A stretch of 54,510 bases of DNA from CAZQIC01 sp964593555 (GCA_964593555.1 CAZQIC010000015.1:1-54510); one strand, 5' to 3'; positions 7,833-16,667 are shown, counted from the stretch's first letter. Made by a program: numbers and translations. The notes: generated by a model from the letters alone, not told the origin.

Positions 7833-7855
7833 AAAGATACATAGGTTTGCGGGAT

Positions 7856-8413
7856 TTAAAATTTAATCCTCCCCATAAAACTCCGATATGACTTGAAAAA
7901 TGGAAATCTTGCAGAAAGATAAAATGTCCGCCGGCCAAAAGAGAAAAGTTTTACTCCTCGGTGTCTTTTTTTCTTTCTGTGAGGTTCTTCGTAGTTTTTA
8001 ACAACCGATTCCTGCCGATCGTCCTCTTCGAGCGGCAAACAAACCGGATAAATTTCATTTAATTCCTCTGTTGTATAGTGTTGCGCTGTCTTTACCGGCT
8101 CACTCATATTTTCCTGTGCCTTGGAAGAAAATGTAGTTGTTAAAAAAGTCATAGCGCTTGCATAGATCAAACGATAAAGTGCAGGCGATCTTCGGGTTTG
8201 TTCATTTATTATAAATTGGTCAGGATAAAAAGTGCCGCAGGTTTCTCCTCCCAAATTTTTAATCGACTCATTGATAATGACAGGATCTTCGTCCCTGTAA
8301 TCAGTGATCGCATGTTTACAGACCTTGCAAAATTCGCTTTTGCCTTTCCTTTCGAAAAGCCAAAAAGGCTGTTTGCATAGGTATTCTACTTTTATAGATT
8401 TATTCTCAGGCAT
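7856..8413 (-). CDS. Four-cysteine membrane protein, paralogue 2
   Basis: 185 residues, same plan as its neighbour: Cys13, Cys29, Cys32 and Cys59 in an N-terminal cysteine domain (FCKVCKHAITDY, ETCGTFYPDQF), one hydrophobic span at about 80-97 ending SSKAQE, a TAQHYTTEELNEIYPVCLP block, and a closing RRTFYLSARFPFF block. Conservation is strong in these blocks and weak between them, so both copies are probably functional. I start at the ATG at 8413 by alignment with the paralogue; an ATG at 8425 overlaps the stop of a 25-codon reading frame as ATGA and could be used through coupling. The 20-bp element (copy c) lies upstream of that short frame. Function unknown; a membrane-bound metal or redox sensor is possible. 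Confidence 0.7.
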   Translation of the reverse strand: MPENKSIKVEYLCKQPFWLFERKGKSEFCKVCKHAITDYRDEDPVIINESIKNLGGETCGTFYPDQFIINEQTRRSPALYRLIYASAMTFLTTTFSSKAQENMSEPVKTAQHYTTEELNEIYPVCLPLEEDDRQESVVKNYEEPHRKKKRHRGVKLFSFGRRTFYLSARFPFFKSYRSFMGRIKF

Positions 8414-8421
8414 GGTATTTA

Positions 8422-8499
8422 TCATATTGATACAGCGATATAAAACACTATGGCAGTAGTTATTATCTTGATTAAAAAATACAAAAGTGGATGTTTCAT
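8422..8499 (-). CDS. Putative 25-residue hydrophobic peptide
   Basis: An ATG at 8499 opens 25 codons beginning MKHPLLYFLIK, with a single hydrophobic helix, and stops at 8422. The start is 26 bp from 20-bp element copy c, exactly the spacing between copy b and the start of paralogue 1. The stop overlaps an alternative ATG of paralogue 2 as ATGA. The peptide could be a small membrane protein or a leader that couples translation to paralogue 2. A chance frame is possible because of its size. Confidence 0.35.
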   Translation of the reverse strand: MKHPLLYFLIKIITTAIVFYIAVSI

Positions 8500-8525
8500 T
8501 TTCTTCTATTTTAACGTTATACTAC

Positions 8526-8545
8526 TATAACACAAACAGGTAACA
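8526..8545 (-). promoter_or_regulatory. Shared 20-bp upstream element, copy c
   Basis: Minus strand TGTTACCTGTTTGTGTTATA. It begins 9 bp after the PorP stop. Immediately downstream, GTTATA and TATAAC form an inverted repeat around 4 bp; copy d has the same arrangement around 5 bp. TATAAC lies 17 bp from GTTACC and could be a -10 element. Confidence 0.6.
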
Positions 8546-8554
8546 AAAGATACA

Positions 8555-9502
8555 CTACCAATGCATACATCCAATAGTATTAAATTTTATTCTACTGGGC
8601 TTACATTTAAACTGATACGTAAAAGAAATTTCATGTGCTCCTGCAGTTACATTCGATAACTTAGAAATAGTAACATCATAACTGTATCCCAATTTAAACA
8701 AGCCTTGCTGGAATCCTATTAAAGCAATAAATGAATCCCTATTACGATACCAGAAACCTGCTGCAACCGGCCCTTTCAACAGGTAGAGGCCAAGATTAAG
8801 CTGCTTAAAATCTTGCTGCTGTTGATAGAGGAGGTTAGGAGAAATATAAGTATCGCCGCCTCTTCCATCCAAAGGAATCAGTGCACCAGCGTGTCCCGTT
8901 ATTTTCATGGGCAGTGGACTCTTGCTTGTTCCTAATAAAGATTCATCTGGCTGTGTTAAATGATGTACCGCCACACCAAAAAAATATTTTTTACTAAAGC
9001 CCAAAATTCCACTCGAAAAATCGACATTGCTTTTTACACCCGGCCCGGGTGTTTCTTTTGATGTATATACAAATCCTCTACGCGGATCTATCATGTCTCC
9101 AAAAGTAAGTTTACTCCAATCCACTTTCTTTTGTGCATAAGTAGCCTGGAAACCAGCTCTGATAGAAAACTTGCGTGTAATATTCGTCTGGTACGCATAC
9201 ATTATTGACGCGTTGTTTGTTGTCAATGTTCCTTCCCCTGCCACATCGCTGGTCACCAATACTCCCAGGCCGCCCGAAAGTGATGGAACATATTGATCAT
9301 AAGAAGTGCTGTACGTTACAAATGTGCCGGAAATATTTGGCCATTGATTTCTATAATTAAGTCCTATCCTTGGACAAGGCTCGGCACCCGCAAAAGCAGG
9401 ATTAAGGTAAAGCGGATTAGCATAAAACTGTGAGAAGGCAGGATCCTGCGCAAAAGACCTTGAAAAAAAAGCACATGTAAATATTATCAATATTGTTCTC
9501 AT
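8555..9502 (-). CDS. PorP/SprF family type IX secretion membrane protein (copy 1)
   Basis: 315 residues. The signal peptide MRTILIIFTCAFFSRSFAQ is followed by DPAFSQFYANPLYLNPAFAGA, the hallmark opening of PorP/SprF proteins, then a beta-barrel-like sequence with alternating hydrophobic strands and a terminal FTYQF-type strand. SprF-like proteins act at the outer membrane with the T9SS and attach or export adhesins carrying type B (gliding-motility-associated) C-terminal domains. I start at the ATG at 9502 for the signal peptide. Element copy d lies 20 bp upstream, linking the gene to the muiA-ECF group. No type B cargo lies directly beside it; the nearest is at 14600. Confidence 0.9.
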   Translation of the reverse strand: MRTILIIFTCAFFSRSFAQDPAFSQFYANPLYLNPAFAGAEPCPRIGLNYRNQWPNISGTFVTYSTSYDQYVPSLSGGLGVLVTSDVAGEGTLTTNNASIMYAYQTNITRKFSIRAGFQATYAQKKVDWSKLTFGDMIDPRRGFVYTSKETPGPGVKSNVDFSSGILGFSKKYFFGVAVHHLTQPDESLLGTSKSPLPMKITGHAGALIPLDGRGGDTYISPNLLYQQQQDFKQLNLGLYLLKGPVAAGFWYRNRDSFIALIGFQQGLFKLGYSYDVTISKLSNVTAGAHEISFTYQFKCKPSRIKFNTIGCMHW

Positions 9503-9522
9503 GGCCTGTTGGTTATATATAC

Positions 9523-9542
9523 TATAACACAAACAGGTAACA
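9523..9542 (-). promoter_or_regulatory. Shared 20-bp upstream element, copy d (before porP copy 1)
   Basis: Minus strand TGTTACCTGTTTGTGTTATA, identical to copies a and c. The start of porP is 20 bp downstream. The bases upstream (TTTTAGGCT) are shared with copy a. A TATAAC lies 18 bp from GTTACC. Confidence 0.6.
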
Positions 9543-9556
9543 AGCCTAAAATGCCA

Positions 9557-11074
9557 TTATGAAACTCCTCCTTTATTTGTCAAATATTGCTTTAGTGAAA
9601 GGCCGGATATTTTACTTTCCAGCCAATCAGTAAAAAGAAGTGATTCGATGTATTGTCTCTCCTCTTTGTTTTTTTTCATTTCATCTAATTCTTTTTTAAA
9701 GAGTTTAAATTTTTCGACCAATTTGCCTTTTGTATTAGTCAGGGTTCTCCCAATAAACTCTGTGGCCTTTTTTTCAAAATCGTTTAACAAATTAATATCC
9801 TCTAATTGTTTTTGAATTATTTTTACTGATCGGTAAATGACTTCATCATTTCTTAGTTCAAAGTGCGCCATCATGTACAATAAGGATGCTGAACCTATCA
9901 GGTCTAATCTGTTATTTATACGGCTGCCTTTTGCAAAGAAAAAATTTCGGAGCCATCTGATAGTACCGGAATAATCTTTGTTTATAAATAGTGCAGTTGC
10001 CGCATATACTGCACCGTAGGCAAGTTCCGCATGCGTATTCCTTTCCCAAAGAGATAAAATAATCTTTTCTTTCTCTCGTGTATAATCAATTGCTTTATCA
10101 AAGTCATTTGTATAAATGTACAAATGCAGTTGAGTCCAGAACAAGGATTGCTCCAATCGCTTTTGATCGGTCTTGGTTAGCTTTAGATTCCGGATTTCCT
10201 TCAACATATTTTCCGCTGCCGTGAAATTTTTCACTTTAAAACAAGCCGCTAAAAAGTTGAACGAATTAATAATATAGTCTAATTTATTCGAGTGCTTCAA
10301 TCTATCAAGCAATGCCATTGATTTTTGAAACTCCTGAAAGCTTTTTAAAAAATCTCCTTTGTAATGATAGTATTGAGCAAGAGAGCTGCTTTTCAGGTTT
10401 TCGGCAATTGTGCTTTTAAAAGAATAATTCTCTTTTAAGAAAAAATCCAGGGCGCCATCCTTATTCTCTTTGAGAACTTTTTCATCACGCGATGCACCGG
10501 CAAATGAGGTTTTTAAATACATCAAGTGGTGGTGATATAAATAATCAATAATTTCTGTTTCTTTTGCAATAGTTTCCCTGGCCTCCATGTAAAAATTCTC
10601 TACCACTTCTTTAGAGTAGTGCGCTTTTGTTTTAGAGGCAATTCGAAGCCTTTGTTTTTTTGCCATCATCGCGAGAAGAAATGACTCTGTCTCTAATGAT
10701 TTAGTTTCTGCCTTTTTTGAATACTCGAACGCATCGCTAAAAAGACCTTTCTTCATTAATATTCTGGCATTTAAATAAAGACTGATCAATTTTTCAAACT
10801 CGTCATGGTTTTCCTGCAAGGTTAAGGTGCGTAATAAGAGTGCATAGAGGTATGCCTTATCCGCCGAAAAATAAAGCATAGGACTTTTGCTTTTCAACTT
10901 TTGTTTTATTTCTTCTTCATTATATTTTTCCTGTCTGTCAATAGTATCAAACAACTTCACATACCTGTTACCATTTTTACGCTCATGCAGTTGAGAAAAA
11001 AGTTTGAAATGACGTTTTTCTGCTTTGGTTAAACTTTTTATGAGCAGGAATAATTTATCTGACGCGTTTCGCAT
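9557..11074 (-). CDS. Hypothetical helical-repeat (TPR-like) protein
   Basis: 505 residues, almost entirely helical, with no signal peptide or membrane span. It opens MRNASDKLFLLIKSLTKAEKRHFKLFS, which I associate with a family of cytoplasmic Bacteroidota proteins of unknown function. Many paired amphipathic helices of 34-40 residues (for example YYHYKGDFLKSFQEFQKSMALLD and TNDFDKAIDYTREKEKIILSL) suggest degenerate TPRs. The C-terminus is lysine- and glutamate-rich. Such proteins usually act as scaffolds. It is divergent from the T9SS cargo gene at 11283 and upstream of porP in the same direction, but element copy d in the 54-bp gap suggests separate transcription. Confidence 0.6.
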   Translation of the reverse strand: MRNASDKLFLLIKSLTKAEKRHFKLFSQLHERKNGNRYVKLFDTIDRQEKYNEEEIKQKLKSKSPMLYFSADKAYLYALLLRTLTLQENHDEFEKLISLYLNARILMKKGLFSDAFEYSKKAETKSLETESFLLAMMAKKQRLRIASKTKAHYSKEVVENFYMEARETIAKETEIIDYLYHHHLMYLKTSFAGASRDEKVLKENKDGALDFFLKENYSFKSTIAENLKSSSLAQYYHYKGDFLKSFQEFQKSMALLDRLKHSNKLDYIINSFNFLAACFKVKNFTAAENMLKEIRNLKLTKTDQKRLEQSLFWTQLHLYIYTNDFDKAIDYTREKEKIILSLWERNTHAELAYGAVYAATALFINKDYSGTIRWLRNFFFAKGSRINNRLDLIGSASLLYMMAHFELRNDEVIYRSVKIIQKQLEDINLLNDFEKKATEFIGRTLTNTKGKLVEKFKLFKKELDEMKKNKEERQYIESLLFTDWLESKISGLSLKQYLTNKGGVS

Positions 11075-11252
11075 GCTATTGATTTTGTATTAAATGATCC
11101 TCGAAAATGTATTTGATTACATTAATTAAATATAACAATATTTATTATAAAATACTGATAAACAATATATTATAGTTAAATATAAACAAATATACTATTT
11201 GAAAACATTAAAAATAACCAAGATCGTGTTGTTGCCGACTTTCCTTTGTAAG

Positions 11253-11260
11253 TAAGTTTG
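11253..11260 (+). promoter_or_regulatory. -7 promoter box for the T9SS cargo gene at 11283
   Basis: TAAGTTTG matches TAnnTTTG, 22 bp before the ATG. A partial -33 match (GTTG at 11231-11234) lies 18 bp upstream. The intergenic sequence further upstream (about 11105-11205) is extremely A+T rich and holds CAAATA-TAC-TATTTG, a 15-bp palindrome, at 11187-11201. Confidence 0.4.
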
Positions 11261-11282
11261 GTCCATAATTAATAAAACAAAT

Positions 11283-12071
11283 ATGAAAACACACTTTCAA
11301 AAATTAGTACTTTTTATTTTAGCGTTAGTGATAAACTACGGGGCTCAGGCTCAAATATATCCCACGAATATTTCTTCATCTAAGGGGATAGTGAATGAAC
11401 TAAGCCAAAGAATTCTTTTTGACACAGTAAAATATGATGTGCCGGATGTGTTAATACCTAAAACCAAAATACCGGACGATTATTTAAATCCAACACCGGG
11501 AAGGACGTATCCCAAACCTTACATATCTAAAGATTCTACACTAGGGCTTTGCGCCCTTAACGGGATGTGCGAGAGGGCAGAATATATTTGGATAGATTTA
11601 TGTAATGCAACTAGTCAACAATGGAGACGTAAAACTCATCAATTTTTTGTTCGTTGCTACAGAAACGCAAAAAACAAGAATAAACAAGATGTTTGTGTGA
11701 GCACTACGTGGAATTATGTATATGTTGAAACGCACTCTTGTGGAGGTGACTCGGCTGTGTCTAAAATGAATGGCGAGAATAATTCAGGAAATGAAGGGTT
11801 ATACTTAAGTTCAATAAATAAAGTATTTCCAAACCCAATACAGGATGATGCAAATTTTACAATATACTTAGCTGATAACAGCGATAAAGTAAGTATAAAA
11901 ATCATGGACATCAACGGACGTGTAGTTGATGAATTGTATCAGGAAAATTTACCGAAGGGAAGCGTTGATATCACAACCAATTTTGAACACTTAGCTAACG
12001 GCATATATTCTGCGGCTCTTTATATAAATGGCGAATATACCACTGCCAGCAAAATAATAATAGCGCATTAA
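11283..12071 (+). CDS. Secreted protein with T9SS type A C-terminal sorting domain
   Basis: 262 residues. The signal peptide (MKTHFQKLVLFILALVINYGAQAQ) is followed by a middle region of about 150 residues with seven cysteines (including CALNGMCERAEY and CNATSQQW), which I do not recognise. The last 80 residues are a Por-secretion-system tail (TIGR04183 type): VFPNPIQDDANFTIYL, then KIMDINGRVVDELYQENL and LANGIYSAALYINGE, ending in a short strand after KIIIA. The protein should cross the outer membrane through the T9SS, where the tail is removed and often replaced by a lipopolysaccharide anchor. Conserved cysteines suggest a disulphide-bonded extracellular domain. A strong terminator follows. 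Confidence 0.8.
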   Translation: MKTHFQKLVLFILALVINYGAQAQIYPTNISSSKGIVNELSQRILFDTVKYDVPDVLIPKTKIPDDYLNPTPGRTYPKPYISKDSTLGLCALNGMCERAEYIWIDLCNATSQQWRRKTHQFFVRCYRNAKNKNKQDVCVSTTWNYVYVETHSCGGDSAVSKMNGENNSGNEGLYLSSINKVFPNPIQDDANFTIYLADNSDKVSIKIMDINGRVVDELYQENLPKGSVDITTNFEHLANGIYSAALYINGEYTTASKIIIAH

Positions 12072-12087
12072 AAAACAACTCTTCCTT

Positions 12088-12135
12088 AACCAAAGCGGGC
12101 TAGCAATTAATTTGCTAGCCCGCTTCGGTTTTATA
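12088..12135 (+). terminator. Strong rho-independent terminator
   Basis: AAGCGGGCTAGCAA and TTGCTAGCCCGCTT form a 14-bp perfect stem with a 5-base loop. After one mismatch the outer AACC/GGTT pairs extend it. TTTT follows on the plus strand. It ends the cargo gene and insulates rnr. Confidence 0.85.
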
Positions 12136-12242
12136 TATCAACTCCATTAGCAAATCCTTGCTCAATTCATCACAAAAGCTTCACTTATCTATTATACCAT
12201 TTGGGCTAATATTTGTTAGCTTTACATAACAATCATTATTAA

Positions 12243-14576
12243 ATGTCAAGAAAATTTAAGAAAAAAGATAAGGACCAGACAAAAGGGAAAAAATACCTTT
12301 TTGAAGAAGTGTTGAAGGCGCTGAAGGAAAACCCACACAAGCCGTTAAACTATAAGCAGGTTTCTGCTGCATTAAATATTGTAGAGCATTCACAGAAAAT
12401 AATGGTCAGCACAATACTTAGCGAGCTTGTCACAAAAGAATTAGTTACTGAACCCGAAAGAGGAAAATTCAGAATAAAACAAACGAATAATTTTATAACC
12501 GGGATTGTTGATATGACTTCGGCCGGATCAGCATTTATTGTTTCGGAAGAACGGGAAGAAGATGTATTTGTAAATCAGCGCAAATTAAAAGGCGCAATGA
12601 ACGGAGATACCGTTAAGGTTTTATTATATACAGAACGGAGAGGCAAACAGGAAGGCGAAGTAACGGAAATAATTAAGCGCGGTCGTACTGAATTTGTTGG
12701 TACCATTCAATTATCCCCGCGTTATGCATTTCTGGTGCCTGATAATACTAAAGTAGGAACAGACATTTATATTCCGCTTGAAAAATTAAACAACGCAAAA
12801 GACGGACAAAAAGCAATAGTAAAAGTCATTCAATGGCCGCGTGATGGCAGCAAACCCATAGGAGAAGTAATTGATGTGCTTGGTGATGCCGGTGATAACC
12901 AAACCGAAATGCATGCGATACTTGCAGAGTTTGGTTTGCCTTACAGCTTTCCAAAAGATGTTGAAAAAGTAGCTGATCTTATCCCAACAACTATTTCACA
13001 GGAAGAAATTAAAAAACGGAGGGACTTCCGTGAGATCACCACTTTTACAATTGACCCCTTTGACGCAAAAGATTTTGATGATGCATTGTCAATACAAAAA
13101 TTGCCGAATGGCAATTGGGAAATTGGTGTACATATTGCTGATGTTTCTCATTATGTAAAAGAAGGTTCTATCATTGATAAAGAAGCTATTTCACGCGCTA
13201 CCTCTGTATACCTTGTAGACAGGGTGGTTCCGATGCTTCCGGAAATTTTATCGAACAACGTTTGTTCATTAAGACCTAAAGAAGAAAAACTTTGCTTCTC
13301 TGCTGTTTTTGAAATTGACGAAGAAGCACAGATCACCACTGAATGGTTCGGGCGGACCATAATTAATTCGGACCGCCGTTTTACTTATGAAGAAGCGCAG
13401 GAGATCATTGAAACAAAAAAAGGTGATTTCGCCGATGAGGTTCTTACACTTGATCGATTATCAAAAAAACTCCGCGCAGAAAGATTTAAAAAAGGAAGTA
13501 TCGCTTTTGAAAAATTAGAAGTGAAATTTCATTTGGATGAAGCTGGAAATCCTACTGGTGTTTTCTTTAAACAAATGAAGGACAGCAACCAACTCATCGA
13601 AGATTTTATGCTATTGGCGAATAGAAAAGTTGCTGAGTTTATTGGGAAGCCTTCATTAAAAAATCAAAAAATAGGTTATCGTCCATTTGTATATCGTATT
13701 CACGATAAACCAAATGAAGATAAACTGCTCAACTTTGCGGAGTTCATAAAAAAATTCGGCTACGAAATGAATATCAAAACCGACCGCTCGGTTGCGGAAT
13801 CACTAAATAAATTATTAAAAGATGTAGGTGGAAAACCAGAAAGCGGAGCAATCGAATTGCTTGCTATTCGAACCATGTCGAAAGCCATTTACACAACTAA
13901 AAATATTGGGCATTACGGATTAGGGTTTGATCATTATACACATTTCACGTCTCCGATCCGTCGTTATCCCGATGTAATGGTGCATCGTTTGCTGGCTCAT
14001 TACTTATCGCAGGATAAGGCAAAAGTAAATGAAACAGAACTGGAAGACCGTTGCAAACACAGTTCCGATATGGAAAAACTTGCGGCAGATGCAGAGCGAG
14101 CATCTATTAAATACAAACAGGTACAATATTTAATTGATAAAATTGGCAACCAATACGATGGTGTAATATCAGGTGTTACCGAGTGGGGCGTATTTGTGGA
14201 AATAGCAGAAAATCATTGTGAAGGAATGATTCGTTTACGTGATATGAATGATGATATGTACTATTTTGACCAAGATAATTACTGCATTGTTGGAAAAAGG
14301 TTAAAGCAAAAATATACGCTCGGCGATAAAGTGCGCATTGAAATAAAACGCGCCGACCTTGTAAAAAAACAGCTCGATTTCGCTCTTGTGGGACGAATTG
14401 ACACAAAAGAAAAGAGCCTGCCTCCTACTCAGAAAAAACAAAATATTCAAAAAACAGAAAGTTCAAAGTCTAACGTTCAAAGTTCAAAACAAGAGAGCCC
14501 GAAAACCAAAAATCAGAACCCAAAAGAGCAGGGGAAAAGCAGCAAGTTCAATGAAGAGTATGGATTTGAGATTTAA
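12243..14576 (+). CDS. rnr: Ribonuclease R
   Basis: 777 residues. Order of domains: N-terminal helix-turn-helix region (about 20-80), two OB-fold cold-shock domains (85-220), the RNB catalytic domain (about 265-590) and a C-terminal S1 domain (about 640-720). In the RNB domain the metal-binding aspartates lie in TIDPFDAKDFDDAL, and the conserved SPIRRYPDVMVHRLL block is present. The enzyme degrades structured RNA 3' to 5'. After the S1 domain is a basic, Ser/Gln/Lys-rich tail of about 50 residues, partly made of GTTCAAAGT nucleotide repeats. Upstream, GCTAA-TATTTG-TTAGC lies about 25 bp before the ATG. The gene stands alone between a terminator and a cargo gene 23 bp downstream. Confidence 0.95.
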   Translation: MSRKFKKKDKDQTKGKKYLFEEVLKALKENPHKPLNYKQVSAALNIVEHSQKIMVSTILSELVTKELVTEPERGKFRIKQTNNFITGIVDMTSAGSAFIVSEEREEDVFVNQRKLKGAMNGDTVKVLLYTERRGKQEGEVTEIIKRGRTEFVGTIQLSPRYAFLVPDNTKVGTDIYIPLEKLNNAKDGQKAIVKVIQWPRDGSKPIGEVIDVLGDAGDNQTEMHAILAEFGLPYSFPKDVEKVADLIPTTISQEEIKKRRDFREITTFTIDPFDAKDFDDALSIQKLPNGNWEIGVHIADVSHYVKEGSIIDKEAISRATSVYLVDRVVPMLPEILSNNVCSLRPKEEKLCFSAVFEIDEEAQITTEWFGRTIINSDRRFTYEEAQEIIETKKGDFADEVLTLDRLSKKLRAERFKKGSIAFEKLEVKFHLDEAGNPTGVFFKQMKDSNQLIEDFMLLANRKVAEFIGKPSLKNQKIGYRPFVYRIHDKPNEDKLLNFAEFIKKFGYEMNIKTDRSVAESLNKLLKDVGGKPESGAIELLAIRTMSKAIYTTKNIGHYGLGFDHYTHFTSPIRRYPDVMVHRLLAHYLSQDKAKVNETELEDRCKHSSDMEKLAADAERASIKYKQVQYLIDKIGNQYDGVISGVTEWGVFVEIAENHCEGMIRLRDMNDDMYYFDQDNYCIVGKRLKQKYTLGDKVRIEIKRADLVKKQLDFALVGRIDTKEKSLPPTQKKQNIQKTESSKSNVQSSKQESPKTKNQNPKEQGKSSKFNEEYGFEI

Positions 14577-14599
14577 CGATCAACATATATTTTAGTTTA

Positions 14600-16432
14600 A
14601 TGCGGTGCTCTCGTTTCATCTTCCTATTTTATTTTCTATTAGAATTTTTTTCATTCGAACTGCATGCTCAAAATATTGTATCAAATCCGGGCTTTGAAAT
14701 ATTTACCACTTGCCCAACCGCCTTTGGACAAATCAACAGGGCAAGCCCATGGTATTCGCCCACCACAGGAGGAAGTACTGATCTTTTTCATTCTTGCAGC
14801 GCGAACATCCCGGTTCCAATTACTCATCCTCTGATCGTATATCAGCAAGAGCGAAACGGAACCAACGGGATCATGGGCCTCCAGGTCCATTCCGGATCTG
14901 CTAATTACAGAGAATATGCACAGGCACCTTTAAATTGTTCCCTGGATAGCGGTGTAACATATTATGTTGAGATGTATGTTAATAAATCTAACACGGCTAA
15001 GTATGCCATTGACCAGATCGGAATATTTTTTTCGGTTAATCCGCTTACTGCAACCGGCTCCTCACCACTTCTTGTCACACCTCAAATCGTAAGTCCTTCA
15101 GGAACATATATAACAGATACGCTCAATTGGACATTAATCTCAGGAACCTTTATGGCCGACTCGGCCTATTCCTATATAACTATCGGAAATTTTAAAAATG
15201 ATGCCAATACAAATTTGGTAGATCCATTGCATGGAGCTGCAACGCAATGTTATTATTTATTTGATGATATTTTTATCACACGCAACATAGCTGTTTCCGG
15301 AAATCCAACTATTTGTGCAGGTCAGACTGCCAGTCTATCTGTAAATGGTAATGGACCTTATAACTGGTCTCCTGCGACAGGACTAAGTGCAACCAGCGGC
15401 AATACAGTAATTGTAAATCCTATAATTACAACAACGTATTCCGCATACGATCAATGCAGTCAAACCACAAAGACATTTACAGTAACTGTTAATCCATCGC
15501 CCACCGTCGCTGTAACCGGAACTTCGCCCATCTGTGAGGGAAGCATTGCAACCTTAACAACATCAGGAGGCGGAAGCTATAGCTGGAGTACAGGAGCAAG
15601 CACTGCGACAATTTCAGTTACTCCATCCTTAACAACCATGTACACAGTTACAGTATCAAATGGGCAATGCTTTACAATTGACTCTCTCCGAATTATTGTA
15701 ACAACTGTGCCCGTTGCCAATGCAGGTGTTGATGACACCATTTGTAGCGGACAAACAGCAACCCTGTCCGTTTCAGGGTCAGCCACCGGAGGATACGTAT
15801 GGAACACAGGAATAACTTCACAGAGTATAAATGTTTCCCCTATAATTAATACTGTTTATTCTGTTACTGTTTCAAACGGATCCTGCATAGATATTGATTC
15901 TGTTATTGTGATTTCAAATACTTCCCCTACTGCTATTGCAAGCGGCAGCACGACAATACTTCAGGGGCAAGGTGCCGTGTTGTCTTCATCAGGCGGCTCG
16001 ACATATCACTGGTCACCCTCTACCGGACTTAGTTGTAACACCTGTCAATATCCATTGGCCTCTCCACAATACACTACAACATATTGTGTATTAGCTACAG
16101 ATACGAACGGGTGCTCGGACACAGCATGCGTAACAATTAATGTTTCTGAAATAATATGTGGTGAGCTTTTTGTTCCCAATGCATTTTCCCCAAACAATGA
16201 TGGGGAAAATGAAGAAGAATGTATTTTTAATGCTTGTATAAAAAAGATTTACTTCGTTATTTATGATCGCTGGGGAGAAGAAGTGTTTGCAACTACCGAT
16301 CCAAACGAATGTTGGAATGGAATGTATAAAGGCACAATAATGAACTCTGCTGTTTTTACTTATTACATGGAGGCAATAACAATTCAAAATGAATCAATAA
16401 CCAAAAAGGGAAACATTACATTGATTAGGTAA
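14600..16432 (+). CDS. T9SS cargo with Ig/PKD-like repeats and gliding-motility-associated C-terminal domain
   Basis: 610 residues. A signal peptide (to about residue 24, ending HAQ) precedes an N-terminal lectin-like domain opening NIVSNPGFEIFTTCP, a form common in Bacteroidota surface proteins. From about residue 235 come four bacterial Ig/PKD-like repeats of about 70 residues, each with an ICxGQTAxLSVSG-type strand and a YSVTVSNG-type strand. The last 90 residues are the CHU_C/TIGR04131 domain (LFVPNAFSPNNDG, FVIYDRWGEEVF, WNGMYKG, ITLIR). This type B domain directs secretion through the T9SS with a SprF/PorP partner and surface attachment. It lies 23 bp after rnr. Confidence 0.88.
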   Translation: MRCSRFIFLFYFLLEFFSFELHAQNIVSNPGFEIFTTCPTAFGQINRASPWYSPTTGGSTDLFHSCSANIPVPITHPLIVYQQERNGTNGIMGLQVHSGSANYREYAQAPLNCSLDSGVTYYVEMYVNKSNTAKYAIDQIGIFFSVNPLTATGSSPLLVTPQIVSPSGTYITDTLNWTLISGTFMADSAYSYITIGNFKNDANTNLVDPLHGAATQCYYLFDDIFITRNIAVSGNPTICAGQTASLSVNGNGPYNWSPATGLSATSGNTVIVNPIITTTYSAYDQCSQTTKTFTVTVNPSPTVAVTGTSPICEGSIATLTTSGGGSYSWSTGASTATISVTPSLTTMYTVTVSNGQCFTIDSLRIIVTTVPVANAGVDDTICSGQTATLSVSGSATGGYVWNTGITSQSINVSPIINTVYSVTVSNGSCIDIDSVIVISNTSPTAIASGSTTILQGQGAVLSSSGGSTYHWSPSTGLSCNTCQYPLASPQYTTTYCVLATDTNGCSDTACVTINVSEIICGELFVPNAFSPNNDGENEEECIFNACIKKIYFVIYDRWGEEVFATTDPNECWNGMYKGTIMNSAVFTYYMEAITIQNESITKKGNITLIR

Positions 16433-16629
16433 TAATCCTTTGCAAAATTTTCTTTTTCTACGGCTGATCTATTTTATCAAATTTATATTTCCAATTTTCA
16501 ACTTGAAAATTTTGACCTACAGGAAAACCAATTGCTGAGCACTTACAAAACACTTGATAAAAATGTATTGTATAATCTTGAGAACTATTTTATTTCATTT
16601 TTAAAAAGGTGTTGATAAAAAATAACATG

Positions 16630-16667
16630 GATTCCCGCTTAAAAAAGTTTAAGTAAGAACTGGAATC
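16630..16667 (-). terminator. Possible terminator after mmcQ
   Basis: GATTCC/GGAATC and CTTAAA/TTTAAG pair into an interrupted stem, with a TTATTTTTT tract following on the minus strand. The 250-bp gap between the convergent genes (16433-16682) also holds AATTTTCAA-C-TTGAAAATT at 16493-16511, a 19-bp perfect palindrome. Confidence 0.35.

Noticed and set aside
13151..13360. Minus-strand open frame inside rnr
   Set aside because: It overlaps the RNB catalytic domain and has no upstream signals or recognisable product.
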